Of a stretch of 64,000 nt of DNA, positions 31,943 to 40,917 are shown piece after piece; position 1 is the stretch's first letter, and each line of letters starts with the position of its first letter. The notes under the pieces are model-generated. The model saw only the letters and a program-made list of their open reading frames with translations, was not told the DNA's origin and made no database searches. The translations under genes were made by a program, and so were the position numbers. The DNA lies in assembly GCA_024207135.1 (NCBI GenBank), contig CP042428.1, forward strand, positions 1,860,001 through 1,924,000, read 5' to 3'. This DNA comes from Arthrobacter sp. C2 (GTDB lineage: Bacteria; Actinomycetota; Actinomycetes; Actinomycetales; Micrococcaceae).

Positions 31943-33769
31943 GTGGCAGTACAACAAGGACACGCCCCCGCGGCGGGCACACCCACGCTTGGCCGGACCT
32001 TTGCCCGGCTTGCCCCCTTCGTCAAGCCCATCCTGCCGCGGCTCTTCTTCGGCTTCCTCTGTGCGCTGGCCGCAGGCATCGTTGCCCTGACCATCCCCCA
32101 GGTGCTGGCCTGGCTGGTGAACAACGTGCTGCACCCCGAGGGCAAGGACTCCGAGGTCTGGCTGGCCGTGGGCCTGGTCGCGGGACTGGGCGCCCTCGAG
32201 GCGCTGCTGGTGTTCCTGCGCCGGCAATTCGTGATCACCCCGGCCGCCCGCCTGGAAACCCAGATGCGGGTGCGTTTCTACGAGCACCTCCAGCAGCTTC
32301 CGGTCGCCTTCCACGAACGCTGGGGCTCCGGGCAGCTGCTCTCCCGCTCCATGTCGGACTTGAGCCTGCTGCGCCGCTGGCTGGCCTTCGGCGCCCTGAT
32401 GCTGGTCGTCTCCACCGTCACGGTGATCACCGGGCTGACCCTGATGTTCTCCTCCAGCTGGGTGCTGGGCAGCATCTACCTCGCCGGGGCCATCCCCATC
32501 AGCATCAAGGCCTTCTACTTCCGCAACACCTACCGCGCGGCCAGCCGGCTGAGCCAGGACCAGGCCGGCGACCTGGCCACCGCGGTGGAGGAATCGGTCC
32601 ACGGCATCCGCGTCATCAAGGCCTTTGGCCGCGGCCGGCACATGTACGACGGCTTCAACTCCCGGGCCAAGCAATTGCGCGACACCGAGGTCGTCAAGGC
32701 CAGGACCCTGGCCAGCTTCCTGCTCTACGTCGTCGCGATCCCCGAGACCACCCTGGGCCTGGGCCTGGTCGCCGGGCTCTGGCTGACCGCCCAGGGAGAA
32801 TTGAGCGTCGGCGCCCTGGTCGCCTACTTCGCCACCGCCACCGTGCTGGCCGGACCGGTCGAAGGCATGGGCATGCTGCTGGGCATGACGCTGACGACCA
32901 AGACCGCCCTGGACCGCCACTTCGAGGTCATGGACACGCCCAACACCATCACCTCCCCGCAGGCTTCGCGCACCCCGGCGAACGGGCTCGGGGACCTGGA
33001 GCTGCGCAATGTCCACTTTGCCTTCCCCGACGCGGCCGGCACCGGCGCCCCGACGCTGCGCGGGGTCAACCTCGCTGTCGACCCCGGGGAGACCATGGCC
33101 CTGGTCGGCATGACCGGCACCGGCAAGTCCACGCTGTTGGCGCTGATCCCCCGGCTCCACGAGGTCACCGGCGGGCGGGTGCTGATCGACGGGGTCGACG
33201 TGCGCGACTGGGACCTGCTCGAGCTGCGCCGCGCGGTGGCCGTCGCCTTCGAGGACACCATCCTGTTTTCCTCCTCGATCCGCGACAACGTGCTGCTCGG
33301 CGCCCCCGAGCTCCCCGAGGCGGAAACCACGGCGCTGCTCAACGAGGCGATCGACACCGCGCAGGCCGGGTTCGCCCGCACCCTGCCCGAGGGGCTGGAC
33401 ACGGTCATCGGCGAGGAAGGGCTCTCGCTGTCCGGCGGCCAGCGCCAACGCATCGCACTGGCCCGGGCCATCGCCGCCCGGCCGCGCGTGCTGATCCTCG
33501 ATGACCCGCTCTCGGCCCTGGACGTGCGCACCGAGGAAGCCGTCACGCAGAAGCTGCGCATCACCCTGGCCGGAACCACCACGCTGATCGTCGCCCACCG
33601 GCCCTCCACCGTGGCCCTGGCCGACCGGGTCGCGCTGCTGCGGGACGGGGCGATCGACGACGTCGGCACGCACTCGGAACTGCTGGCACGCAACGAGCAC
33701 TACCGCTTCGTGATCGCCAGCCTCGAAGACGAAGACACAAATTTGCTGGAAGGCGGGCCACGGGCATGA
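31943..33769 (+). CDS. ABC exporter half-transporter, subunit 1 (degenerate nucleotide site)
   Basis: 608 aa, GTG start. A six-helix membrane domain precedes the nucleotide-binding domain. Walker A ALVGMTGTGKSTLL and signature LSGGQRQRIALARAI are canonical, but Walker B reads VLILDDPLSALD: the catalytic Glu after the Walker B Asp is Asp. In heterodimeric exporters such as TM287/288 this marks the subunit forming the degenerate ATP site. H-loop VAHRPSTV is present. It overlaps the next subunit gene by 4 nt (ATGA). The substrate is unknown; multidrug, lipid or peptide export is typical for the family. Confidence 0.9.
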   Translation: MAVQQGHAPAAGTPTLGRTFARLAPFVKPILPRLFFGFLCALAAGIVALTIPQVLAWLVNNVLHPEGKDSEVWLAVGLVAGLGALEALLVFLRRQFVITPAARLETQMRVRFYEHLQQLPVAFHERWGSGQLLSRSMSDLSLLRRWLAFGALMLVVSTVTVITGLTLMFSSSWVLGSIYLAGAIPISIKAFYFRNTYRAASRLSQDQAGDLATAVEESVHGIRVIKAFGRGRHMYDGFNSRAKQLRDTEVVKARTLASFLLYVVAIPETTLGLGLVAGLWLTAQGELSVGALVAYFATATVLAGPVEGMGMLLGMTLTTKTALDRHFEVMDTPNTITSPQASRTPANGLGDLELRNVHFAFPDAAGTGAPTLRGVNLAVDPGETMALVGMTGTGKSTLLALIPRLHEVTGGRVLIDGVDVRDWDLLELRRAVAVAFEDTILFSSSIRDNVLLGAPELPEAETTALLNEAIDTAQAGFARTLPEGLDTVIGEEGLSLSGGQRQRIALARAIAARPRVLILDDPLSALDVRTEEAVTQKLRITLAGTTTLIVAHRPSTVALADRVALLRDGAIDDVGTHSELLARNEHYRFVIASLEDEDTNLLEGGPRA

Positions 33770-35574
33770 GCACCCACACCGGAGTGTCCAACGAGGACGC
33801 CATCACCCTGACCGCGGACGAACGCAAGCGCGTGCGCGCCCGCTCCTGGCGGCTGCTTGCCACCCTGGCCTCCAGGCAGAAGCCGATGCTGGTGCTCACC
33901 GTGGTGCTGGTGGTCATCTCCAATGCCGCCCGCGCATCCTTCCCGATCATCATCGCCTGGGCCATCGACTGGGGCCTGCCGCAGGTCACCGGCGGCAACC
34001 TCGCGGCACTGGGCATCACCGGCGGCGCCTACGTGCTCTCGGCCATCGCGGCCGGCTCGCTGCTGGGCTGGTACGTGCTGTGCACCGCGAAGATCTCCCA
34101 GGCGATGCTGCTGGACCTGCGGTTGCGCGTCTTTCGGCACACCCAGCGCCTGAGCCTGGAATTCCACGAGAAGTACACCTCCGGGCGCATCATTTCCCGG
34201 CAGACCTCGGACCTCGAGACGCTGCGCGAACTGCTGGACCAGGGCATCTCCGAGCTGGTCTCCGCCTGCGTCTTCGTGACGTTCACGCTGATCTCGATCT
34301 TCGTGCTGGACTGGCGTTCCGGGATCGTGGTGATGATCGCCGCGATCCCCATTTCGCTGCTCTTTGGCTGGTACCAGCGCCGGTCCGAGGTCGTCTACCG
34401 CGAATCCCGCGTGGTCTCCGCGCGGCTGATCGGCACGTTCGTGGAAACCATGACGGGCATCCGCGCGGTCAAGGCCTTCCGCAAGGAGAAGGTCAACGAC
34501 AAGAACTACGCGCAGGTCGCCGGGGAATACCGCGACAACTCCATCCGCTCCATCAACCTCTTCGGGGTGCTGCAGCCGGGCCTGGTGCTCATCGGGAACC
34601 TGTCGGTGGCCGCGGTGCTGGCCTGGGGCGGCTTCCGCATCCTGGACGGCGACCTGGGCGTGGGCGTGCTGGTGGCGCTGCTGCTGGCCACCAAGCGCGT
34701 GTTCCAGCCGGTGGAGAACATCGCCATGTTCTACTCCTCGCTGCAGGCCGCCACCGCGGCCCTGGAAAAGGTCTCCGGGCTGCTCGAGGAGGAACCCACC
34801 GTGGTGGAACCGGCCAGGCCCCAGCCCCTGGGCGAGGTCGCCGGTGCCCTGAAGTTCCAGGACGCGGTCTTCGGCTACGGCGACGGCCCGGTCGTCATGG
34901 ACCGGTTCGACCTGTCCATCCCGGCGGGGCAGACCGTGGCCGTGGTCGGGCAGACCGGTGCCGGCAAGTCCACGCTGGCCAAGCTGATCGCCCGGTTCTA
35001 CGACCTGCGATCCGGTGCCCTGACGCTGGATGGGGTGCCGATCGAAAGAATCGCCAACGACGACCTGCGCCGGCATGTGGTGATGGTGACCCAGGAATCG
35101 TTCCTGTTCTCCGGCACCGTGGCCGAAAACATCGCGCTGGGCAAGCCCGGGGCCAGCACCGAGGAGATCATCCTGGCGGCCCGCGCGGTGGGCGCGCACG
35201 AATTCATCACCGCGCTGCCGGAAGGCTACGACACCGACGTGAACAAGCGCGGCGGTCGCGTGTCCTCGGGACAGCGCCAGCTGATCTCCTTCGCCCGGGC
35301 CTTCCTGGCGGACCCGGCGGTGCTGATCCTCGACGAGGCGACCAGCTCGCTGGACATCCCCTCCGAACGCGCAGTGCAGCGCGGCTTGCAGACGCTGCTG
35401 GGCAACCGCACCGCGCTGATCATCGCGCACCGTCTGTCCACCGTGCAGATTGCCGACCGGGTACTGGTGGTCCACGACGGCAAGATCGTCGAGGACGGAT
35501 CCCCCGCCGAGTTGATCGGCTCCGAGGGCAGGTTCGCCGCCCTGCACAAGGCCTGGAAGGACTCGCTGGTCTGA
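33766..35574 (+). CDS. ABC exporter half-transporter, subunit 2
   Basis: 602 aa. Six-helix membrane domain, then Walker A AVVGQTGAGKSTLAKL, canonical Walker B VLILDEATSSLD with the catalytic Glu, and H-loop IIAHRLSTV. The signature is VSSGQRQLISFARAF, with Ser replacing the first Gly of SGGQ. In the heterodimer this altered signature would face the Asp-substituted Walker B of subunit 1, so both changes fall in one ATP site. The start overlaps the subunit 1 stop by 4 nt. Substrate unknown. Confidence 0.92.
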   Translation: MSTHTGVSNEDAITLTADERKRVRARSWRLLATLASRQKPMLVLTVVLVVISNAARASFPIIIAWAIDWGLPQVTGGNLAALGITGGAYVLSAIAAGSLLGWYVLCTAKISQAMLLDLRLRVFRHTQRLSLEFHEKYTSGRIISRQTSDLETLRELLDQGISELVSACVFVTFTLISIFVLDWRSGIVVMIAAIPISLLFGWYQRRSEVVYRESRVVSARLIGTFVETMTGIRAVKAFRKEKVNDKNYAQVAGEYRDNSIRSINLFGVLQPGLVLIGNLSVAAVLAWGGFRILDGDLGVGVLVALLLATKRVFQPVENIAMFYSSLQAATAALEKVSGLLEEEPTVVEPARPQPLGEVAGALKFQDAVFGYGDGPVVMDRFDLSIPAGQTVAVVGQTGAGKSTLAKLIARFYDLRSGALTLDGVPIERIANDDLRRHVVMVTQESFLFSGTVAENIALGKPGASTEEIILAARAVGAHEFITALPEGYDTDVNKRGGRVSSGQRQLISFARAFLADPAVLILDEATSSLDIPSERAVQRGLQTLLGNRTALIIAHRLSTVQIADRVLVVHDGKIVEDGSPAELIGSEGRFAALHKAWKDSLV

Positions 35575-35642
35575 CCCTCCCCGGTGCCATCGGCGCGGCT
35601 TTCGCGGTAGGGTTGCCGGCAACGACGAGTTCAGGGGTTGTC

Positions 35643-36098
35643 ATGCGAAGGAATCGGGTTCCGGCCGTGGCGGGCCTGCTGGGCGGGACACTGCTGTTGG
35701 CGGGCTGCTCCGGGTACACCGGGGTGGCGGCCCTTGACCGTGCCGCGGGCCCCGGCGATGCGTTGCCGCCGGGCATCACGATGATGGAGGACTTCGACGC
35801 GGCAAGCGTCCGCCTGCTGGCCGCGCACGAGGGGGTCAGGTATTTCGCCGGCACCACCACCGACAAGACCACCGCCTGCCTCCTGATCCAGCCCGCGGGC
35901 AACGATCCCGACTGGGTCGCCGGGTGCGGCGGTGCGGGTGCCGCCGGCGAGATCGTGGAGGTCTCCGGCAGCAACCCCGCGCGCACGGCGGTGCTTGTCA
36001 GGGACGATGCGGACACCCGAGACCGCGAGGCCGGCGGGTTCATCCGGCTGCATCCCAACGTCCTGGTGCACGGCGGCGCCGCGGCCGGCACCGGCTAG
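35643..36098 (+). CDS. small lipoprotein of unknown function
   Basis: 151 aa. A signal peptide with lipobox (RNRVPAVAGLLGGTLLLAGCSG, Cys at about residue 22) indicates surface lipidation. The mature part has a possible exposed domain (FDAASVRLLAAHEGVRYFAGTTTDKTTACLLIQPAG) and a second Cys pair region (TTACLL, VAGCGG) that may form a disulfide. I do not recognise the family. It follows the ABC exporter on the same strand and may be an accessory lipoprotein. A bidirectional hairpin separates it from purC. Confidence 0.7.
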   Translation: MRRNRVPAVAGLLGGTLLLAGCSGYTGVAALDRAAGPGDALPPGITMMEDFDAASVRLLAAHEGVRYFAGTTTDKTTACLLIQPAGNDPDWVAGCGGAGAAGEIVEVSGSNPARTAVLVRDDADTRDREAGGFIRLHPNVLVHGGAAAGTG

Positions 36099-36125
36099 GC
36101 CACGCGGTCCCCGGGTGATGCGGCA

Positions 36126-36167
36126 AGGGGGCCTGGAACCGCATCAAGTTGCGGTTCCAGGCCCCCT
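36126..36167. terminator. bidirectional terminator between the lipoprotein gene and purC
   Basis: Perfect 18-base stem (agggggcctggaaccgca/tgcggttccaggccccct) with a tcaagt loop. Lies between convergent genes and can serve both. Confidence 0.85.
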
Positions 36168-36193
36168 GCCCTTGGAGGACCCGAAGGCGGCTT

Positions 36194-37099
36194 CTAAGCC
36201 GTGAAGGTGAGCCCGGTCAGGCGCTCGTAGGCCTCGATGTAGCGCCCGCGGGTGCGCTCGATGATCTCCGCCGGCAATGCCGGGGGCTCGGCGCCCGAGG
36301 CCTTGTCCCAGCCGGAGGCCTCCGAGGTGAGCCAGTCGCGCACGAACTGCTTGTCGAACGAGGGCTGCGCCTTGCCCGGTGCGTAGGTCTCCGCGTCCCA
36401 GAAGCGCGAGGAATCCGGGGTCAGCACCTCGTCGCCCAGGGTGATCTCGCCGTTGGACGGATCGATCCCGAACTCGACCTTGGTGTCGGCCAGGATGATG
36501 CCGCGGGTGCGGGCGATCTCCTCGGCGCGCAGGTACAGGGCCAGGGTGGCGTCGCGCAGGTCCGCGGCCTGCTGGCCGCCGATGCGTGCGGCGGTTTCCT
36601 CGAAAGTGATGTTCTCGTCGTGCTCGCCGACCTCGGCCTTGGCCGAGGGGGTGAAGATCGCCGGCTCCAGCTTCGAACCGTCTACCATGCCGCCCTTCAG
36701 CGGCAACGCGCACACGGTCTGGCGTGCCTTGTACTCCGCCAGGCCCGAGCCGGTCAGGTATCCGCGGGCGATGCATTCGATCGGGAACATCTCCAGCTTC
36801 TTGCACACCATGGCACGCCCGGCCACGGCCTCGGGGACGTCGGTGGAGATGACGTGGTTGGGGATCTCGGAGAGCTGCTCGAACCACCACAGGCTCAGCT
36901 GCGTGAGCACCTTGCCCTTGTCGGGGATCTCGGACTCCAGCACGAAGTCGAAGGCGCTGATCCGGTCCGAGGCGACCACCAGCACGCGGTCGGTTTCCTC
37001 GAAGGAGGAACCGGCCGGGACGTAGAGGTCACGGACCTTGCCCGAGTAGAAGTGGGTCCAGCCCGGGAGATCCAGTGTTTCGGTTTGCAGGCCTGACAT
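36194..37099 (-). CDS. purC: phosphoribosylaminoimidazolesuccinocarboxamide synthase (SAICAR synthase)
   Basis: 301 aa, the longer PurC form usual in actinobacteria and yeast. It converts CAIR, Asp and ATP to SAICAR in purine synthesis. Motifs: FYSGKVRDLYVP at the ATP site, DRISAFDFVL, IECIARGYLTGSG, ADTKVEFGID, and LGDEVLTPDSSRFW. The ATG immediately follows the purD stop (TAA-ATG, no gap) and a Shine-Dalgarno AAGGAAG inside purD, so the two are translationally coupled. Encoded with purD on the minus strand. Confidence 0.96.
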   Translation of the reverse strand: MSGLQTETLDLPGWTHFYSGKVRDLYVPAGSSFEETDRVLVVASDRISAFDFVLESEIPDKGKVLTQLSLWWFEQLSEIPNHVISTDVPEAVAGRAMVCKKLEMFPIECIARGYLTGSGLAEYKARQTVCALPLKGGMVDGSKLEPAIFTPSAKAEVGEHDENITFEETAARIGGQQAADLRDATLALYLRAEEIARTRGIILADTKVEFGIDPSNGEITLGDEVLTPDSSRFWDAETYAPGKAQPSFDKQFVRDWLTSEASGWDKASGAEPPALPAEIIERTRGRYIEAYERLTGLTFTA

Positions 37100-38386
37100 T
37101 TAGTTGCTTCCTTCCGCGACGCTGATCTGGCCGTTGGCGGCCTTCAACGCGATGTCGGTGCGGTGCTGGGCACCGTCCCAGGAGATGGCCGCGACCCCGG
37201 CGTAGGCCTTGTCGCGGGCCGCATGCAGGTCGGCACCCAGGCCCACGACCGCGAGCACGCGGCCGCCGGCGACGATGACTTCCCCGGCCTCGTTCGCGGT
37301 GGTTCCGGCGTGCAGCACCGAGACGTCCTCGAGTGCCTCGGCGGCATCCAATCCGCGGATGGCGGCGCCCTTGATGGGGTCCTCCGGGTAGTTTTCGGCG
37401 GCCATGACCACGCCGACGGCGGTTTCGGGGCGCCAGTGCAGCTGCTCGGCGTCGTCCAGCTCGCCCGTGGCTGCGGCCATGAGCAGGGCACCGAGCGGGG
37501 TCTTCAGGCGTGCGAGCACGGCCTGGGTTTCGGGGTCGCCGAAGCGTGCGTTGAATTCGATCACGCGGATGCCGCGCGAGGTGATGGCCAGGCCGCAGTA
37601 CAGCACGCCGGTGAAGGGGGTGCCGCGGGACTCCATGTCGCGCAGCGTCGGGTAGGCGACGCGGTCCATGACCTCGTCGACGAAGCCGGCGGGCAGCCAT
37701 GGCAGCGGTGAGTAGGCACCCATGCCGCCGGTGTTCGGGCCCTCGTCGCCATCGAAGATGCGCTTGAAGTCCTGGGCAGGGGCCAGCGGGACGGCGTGGG
37801 TGCCGTCGCAGATGACAAAGAGGGAGACCTCGGGACCGTCGAGGAACTCCTCGATGACCACGGTGCCGCCGGCATCGAAGCAGGTTTCGGCGTGGGCCAG
37901 GGCCTCGGAGCGGTCGGAGGTGACCACCACTCCCTTGCCCGCGGCCAGCCCGTCGTCCTTGACGACGTAGGGGGCTCCGAAGGCATCGAGTGCCTCGGCT
38001 GCCTCCTCGGTGTTCGTGGCGACCTTGGCCATCGCGGTGGGAACTCCCGCCTCGGCCATCACGGTCTTGGCGAAGGCCTTGGAAGCCTCCAGCTGGGCCG
38101 CCGCCTTGGTGGGACCAAAGACGGGGATGCCTGCGGCGATCAACGCATCGGCAACACCTGCCGCCAGCGGTGCCTCGGGGCCAACCACAACCAGTTCAGA
38201 ACCCAGCTCGCGGGCCAGGGCCACCACCGCGGCGGGGTCCTGGGCATCGATTTGGTGGGTGGTGACATCACGCGAAATCCCGGCATTGCCGGGTGCGCAA
38301 TGCAGGTCGGAGACGTAGGGATCCGCAGCCAAAGCGCGGATCAGTGCATGTTCGCGGCCGCCGGGGCCAATAACCAGTACCTTCAC
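37100..38386 (-). CDS. purD: phosphoribosylamine--glycine ligase (GAR synthetase)
   Basis: 428 aa. ATP-grasp ligase joining phosphoribosylamine and glycine. N-terminal VKVLVIGPGGREHALIRALA, then VVVGPEAPLAAGVADALIAAGIPVFGPTKAAAQLEASKAFAK, ATP-grasp PYVVKDDGLAAGKGVVV, FLDGPEVSLFVICDG, FDGDEGPNTGGMGAYSP and VIEFNARFGDPETQ. GTG start; upstream a TAGGCT hexamer lies 8 nt before the start and no Shine-Dalgarno is seen. Precedes purC on the same transcript. Confidence 0.96.
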   Translation of the reverse strand: MKVLVIGPGGREHALIRALAADPYVSDLHCAPGNAGISRDVTTHQIDAQDPAAVVALARELGSELVVVGPEAPLAAGVADALIAAGIPVFGPTKAAAQLEASKAFAKTVMAEAGVPTAMAKVATNTEEAAEALDAFGAPYVVKDDGLAAGKGVVVTSDRSEALAHAETCFDAGGTVVIEEFLDGPEVSLFVICDGTHAVPLAPAQDFKRIFDGDEGPNTGGMGAYSPLPWLPAGFVDEVMDRVAYPTLRDMESRGTPFTGVLYCGLAITSRGIRVIEFNARFGDPETQAVLARLKTPLGALLMAAATGELDDAEQLHWRPETAVGVVMAAENYPEDPIKGAAIRGLDAAEALEDVSVLHAGTTANEAGEVIVAGGRVLAVVGLGADLHAARDKAYAGVAAISWDGAQHRTDIALKAANGQISVAEGSN

Positions 38387-38394
38387 GAGGCTTA

Positions 38395-38400
38395 AGCCTA
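38395..38400 (-). promoter_or_regulatory. leaderless-type -10 hexamer for purD
   Basis: TAGGCT on the minus strand, 8 nt before the GTG at 38386. Part of the divergent spacer shared with the methyltransferase gene. Confidence 0.4.
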
Positions 38401-38487
38401 CCGGGTTCGGCCCGGCCGGTCCCGCACCGGGTCGCGATCCCGACGCATTGCCGCCGGCTTGGCCTTCGAAGGCCCGGCGGCCCCGCC

Positions 38488-38493
38488 TATGCT
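38488..38493 (+). promoter_or_regulatory. leaderless-type -10 hexamer for the class I methyltransferase gene
   Basis: TATGCT is exactly 7 nt before ATG 38501. It argues against the longer upstream reading that starts at 38459. Confidence 0.5.
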
Positions 38494-38500
38494 CGTGTAC

Positions 38501-39121
38501 ATGGATCAGGAAACCAAGTGGCAGCAGCAGGCGCGCCGGGACCCCGCCCAGGCCCGGAACTACATCGGCCGGTTCGCGGAATTGCGCGCATCGGGCGCAG
38601 ACCTTGACGGCGAGGCACGCTTCGCCGATGCGATGCTTGCCCGCGGCTCGCGGGTGCTGGATGCCGGATGCGGGACCGGCCGGGTCGGCGGAGAGCTGGC
38701 CGCGCGCGGCCACCGGGTCACCGGGGTGGACCTTGATGCCGAACTGCTGGCCGCGGCCCGCACCGATTTTCCCGGCTCGCGCTGGCTGGAGGGCAACCTC
38801 GCAACACTAGATGTGCGCAACGAGGCCGGAGAACGCGAGCTCTTCGAACTGGTCATCTCCCCGGGCAACGTGCTGGCCTTCGTCGCCCCGGGCACCGCCG
38901 CTACCGTGCTGGGCGCGCTGGCGGAACACCTGGCACCGGACGGTCGGCTCGTCGTGGGCTTCTCACCCCTGAAGGGCTACGCACTGGAGACCTTCGAAGC
39001 GGACGCCGCGGCGGCGGGACTGCGGATCGGCACGCTCTTTTCCACCTGGGACATGCGGCCCCTGCGGCCCGGCGCGGACTTCGTCGTTGCGCTGCTTGAG
39101 CCTGCCCGCACCGTAAACTAG
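38501..39121 (+). CDS. class I SAM-dependent methyltransferase
   Basis: 206 aa. SAM-binding core: SRVLDAGCGTGRVGGELAARGHRVTGVDLDAELLAAARTDFPGSRWLEGNLATLD, typical of a small-molecule methyltransferase of the Methyltransf_25/11 type. LVISPGNVLAFVAPGTAATVLGAL follows, where motif IV would be. The acceptor is unknown. ATG 38501 is supported by the 7-nt leaderless spacing. Its last codons (VN, TAG) overlap the -10 hexamer of the asparaginase gene, so the two genes are tightly packed. Confidence 0.85.
   Translation: MDQETKWQQQARRDPAQARNYIGRFAELRASGADLDGEARFADAMLARGSRVLDAGCGTGRVGGELAARGHRVTGVDLDAELLAAARTDFPGSRWLEGNLATLDVRNEAGERELFELVISPGNVLAFVAPGTAATVLGALAEHLAPDGRLVVGFSPLKGYALETFEADAAAAGLRIGTLFSTWDMRPLRPGADFVVALLEPARTVN
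39114..39119 (+). promoter_or_regulatory. leaderless-type -10 hexamer for the asparaginase gene
   Basis: TAAACT overlaps the last codons of the methyltransferase gene and lies exactly 7 nt before ATG 39127. Confidence 0.5.
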
Positions 39122-39126
39122 GTCAC

Positions 39127-40134
39127 ATGGCCGAAACCTTGCTTGCTTCCGACACCGTGGACCTCGTTGTGCTCGAACGCAACGGCTTCATTGAATCCCG
39201 CCACCGCGGAACAGCGGTGGTCGTCAATGCCGCGGGCGAGGTGCTCGACGCCCTGGGAAACCCCAACGTCCTGGTCTATCCGCGCTCGGCGCTCAAGCCG
39301 TTCCAGGCCTTGGCCTCCATGCAATCCGGGGTCCCGTTGCGCGGCGCGCAGGTGGCCCTGGCCTGCGCCAGCCACGACGGCAGCACCGAACACACCGAGG
39401 TGGTCGAATCCATGCTGGCCAAGGCCGGCCTGTCGGAAGCCGACCTGTTGTGCCCGGCCTCCTGGCCGTCGCACGAGGAAACCCGCACCGAGCGGATCCG
39501 AGCGGGGCTTGGCAAATCCGCGATCAGCTTCAACTGCTCCGGAAAGCATGCCGCGTTCCTCTGGGCGTGCGCCGAGAACGGGTGGGACACCAAGACCTAC
39601 CTGTCCCCCGGGCACCCGGTGCAGCAACGGGTCATCGGCGTCATCGAGGAGTACGCCGGCGAAACCATCTCGCACCTGGGCGTGGACGGCTGCGGCGCGC
39701 CGGTTCCGGTGATCTCGCTGGCCGGGCTGGCCCGGGCCGCCTCGAAGCTGGCCCAGGCCCCCGGCAACAAGCATGCCGATGCGCGGGCGGCAACGATTGC
39801 CACCGCGATGCTCGACTATCCGTGGGCCGTCCAGGGCCACGGCAAGCCCAACTCCGTGGTGATGGAGGACCTGGGCGTCATTGCCAAGCTCGGCGCCGAG
39901 GGCGTGCTGCTGCTGGCAGCACCGTGCGGGATAGCGGTGGCGGTGAAGATGAGCGACGGTTCGGGCCGCGGAAGCGACCTGTTGGGACTCACGCTGCTGG
40001 CCAACGCCGGCGCCATTTCCACCGACCAGCTCACCGACATCCTGGCCAAGTTGACCAGCCCGGTGCTCGGCGGCGGGGTCCCGGTCGGCGCGCTGCGCCT
40101 GGCCTCCCCGGTCATGGACCTGCTGGATTCCTGA
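39127..40134 (+). CDS. asparaginase family protein (AnsA/rhizobial type II)
   Basis: 335 aa. Belongs to the asparaginase_II group, unrelated in fold to EcAII: VVLERNGFIESRHRGTAVVVNAAGEVLDALGNPN, PRSALKPFQALASMQSG with the nucleophilic Ser and adjacent Lys, CASHDGSTEHTEVVE, FNCSGKHAAFLWAC, and VDGCGAPVPVISLAGLARA. It likely hydrolyses L-asparagine to aspartate and ammonia. It lies in the gap between purD and purF; aspartate is a purine substrate, so a metabolic link is possible but is inference. A leaderless -10 hexamer precedes it. Confidence 0.85.
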   Translation: MAETLLASDTVDLVVLERNGFIESRHRGTAVVVNAAGEVLDALGNPNVLVYPRSALKPFQALASMQSGVPLRGAQVALACASHDGSTEHTEVVESMLAKAGLSEADLLCPASWPSHEETRTERIRAGLGKSAISFNCSGKHAAFLWACAENGWDTKTYLSPGHPVQQRVIGVIEEYAGETISHLGVDGCGAPVPVISLAGLARAASKLAQAPGNKHADARAATIATAMLDYPWAVQGHGKPNSVVMEDLGVIAKLGAEGVLLLAAPCGIAVAVKMSDGSGRGSDLLGLTLLANAGAISTDQLTDILAKLTSPVLGGGVPVGALRLASPVMDLLDS

Positions 40135-40140
40135 AAAGCC

Positions 40141-40515
40141 ATGGCCATCAAGCGACGCATTGATCCGGCCGAGGGCAACCGTGCCTTCCGCCGCTGGATC
40201 GACACCGCCGACGCCCAGGCGGACGCGCTGCCGCGCCCGCTCATTGCCATGGCGGTGCGCTACACCCTGGAGGAACTGGCCAGCCGGGCCGAGGGCAACT
40301 CCGTGGAGGTGCGGGTCCCGCCGTTCGGGGTGACCCAGTGCATTCCCGGTCCCCGGCACACCCGGGGCACTCCCCCGAACGTCATCGAGCTGCCAGCGGC
40401 GCTCTGGCTCGCGCTGGCCTCGGGCAAGATCGGCTGGGAAGCCGCGCTTGCCACGGGCAAGGTCACCGCCTCTGGGCTGCGGGCGGACCTGTCGGCCGAA
40501 CTGCCGCTGGTTTAG
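40141..40515 (+). CDS. sterol carrier family protein
   Basis: 124 aa. Pattern RAFRRWIDTADAQADALPRPLIAMAVRYTLEELASRAEGNSVEVRVPPFGVTQCIPGPRHTRGTPPNVIELPAALWLALASGKIGW fits the bacterial SCP-2-like domain that is widespread in actinobacteria. Function is not established. It follows the asparaginase gene by 6 nt and precedes the small membrane protein. Confidence 0.75.
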   Translation: MAIKRRIDPAEGNRAFRRWIDTADAQADALPRPLIAMAVRYTLEELASRAEGNSVEVRVPPFGVTQCIPGPRHTRGTPPNVIELPAALWLALASGKIGWEAALATGKVTASGLRADLSAELPLV

Positions 40516-40521
40516 TACCCT
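40516..40521 (+). promoter_or_regulatory. leaderless-type -10 hexamer for the small membrane-protein gene
   Basis: TACCCT, 7 nt before ATG 40529, overlapping a short palindrome (acccTAGagggt). The agaggg between could also act as a ribosome binding site, so either mode is possible. Confidence 0.4.
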
Positions 40522-40528
40522 AGAGGGT

Positions 40529-40855
40529 ATGGAATCCAGCCAGCACCCCAGCAATCCCACCCCCGCAGACAAGGCCGCCGGCGACATCGAGGTCGAGGTC
40601 TACGCTGCACCCAAGTTCTGGCCGTTCATGGGCATCGGCGCCCTGCTGGGCATCGTCATCGCGTTTGTTTCCGCCTTCACCGGCGAGGAATCCACCGACT
40701 TCTCCCGGGCCGCGGTGGCGGGCTTCCTGTCGGTCGCATTCGCCTTCTTCGGCGTATTGCTCGCCGGCGTCGTCTTTCTGGTTGTGGATCGCATCACACG
40801 AAAAAAGGCACGTCGCGCGCTTGCCGTGCCGATGGGTGACCCAGAACACCGCTAG
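40529..40855 (+). CDS. small two-helix membrane protein (unknown)
   Basis: 108 aa. Two membrane helices (FWPFMGIGALLGIVIAFVSAFTG and AVAGFLSVAFAFFGVLLAGVVFLVVD) flanked by a charged C-terminus (RITRKKARRALAV). This type of protein is often found beside purF in Micrococcales, but I do not know its function. Followed by the purF promoter within 60 nt. Confidence 0.65.
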   Translation: MESSQHPSNPTPADKAAGDIEVEVYAAPKFWPFMGIGALLGIVIAFVSAFTGEESTDFSRAAVAGFLSVAFAFFGVLLAGVVFLVVDRITRKKARRALAVPMGDPEHR

Positions 40856-40904
40856 AAGCCGGCTTGTGGGAGACTTCACGCCCAAACGGGCATCCGGCTC
40901 GTGA

Positions 40905-40910
40905 GAGAAT
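40905..40910 (+). promoter_or_regulatory. leaderless-type -10 hexamer for purF
   Basis: GAGAAT lies 7 nt before ATG 40918. No Shine-Dalgarno is present between them; no purine riboswitch or PurR-type operator was recognised. Confidence 0.45.
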
Positions 40911-40917
40911 AATTGCT

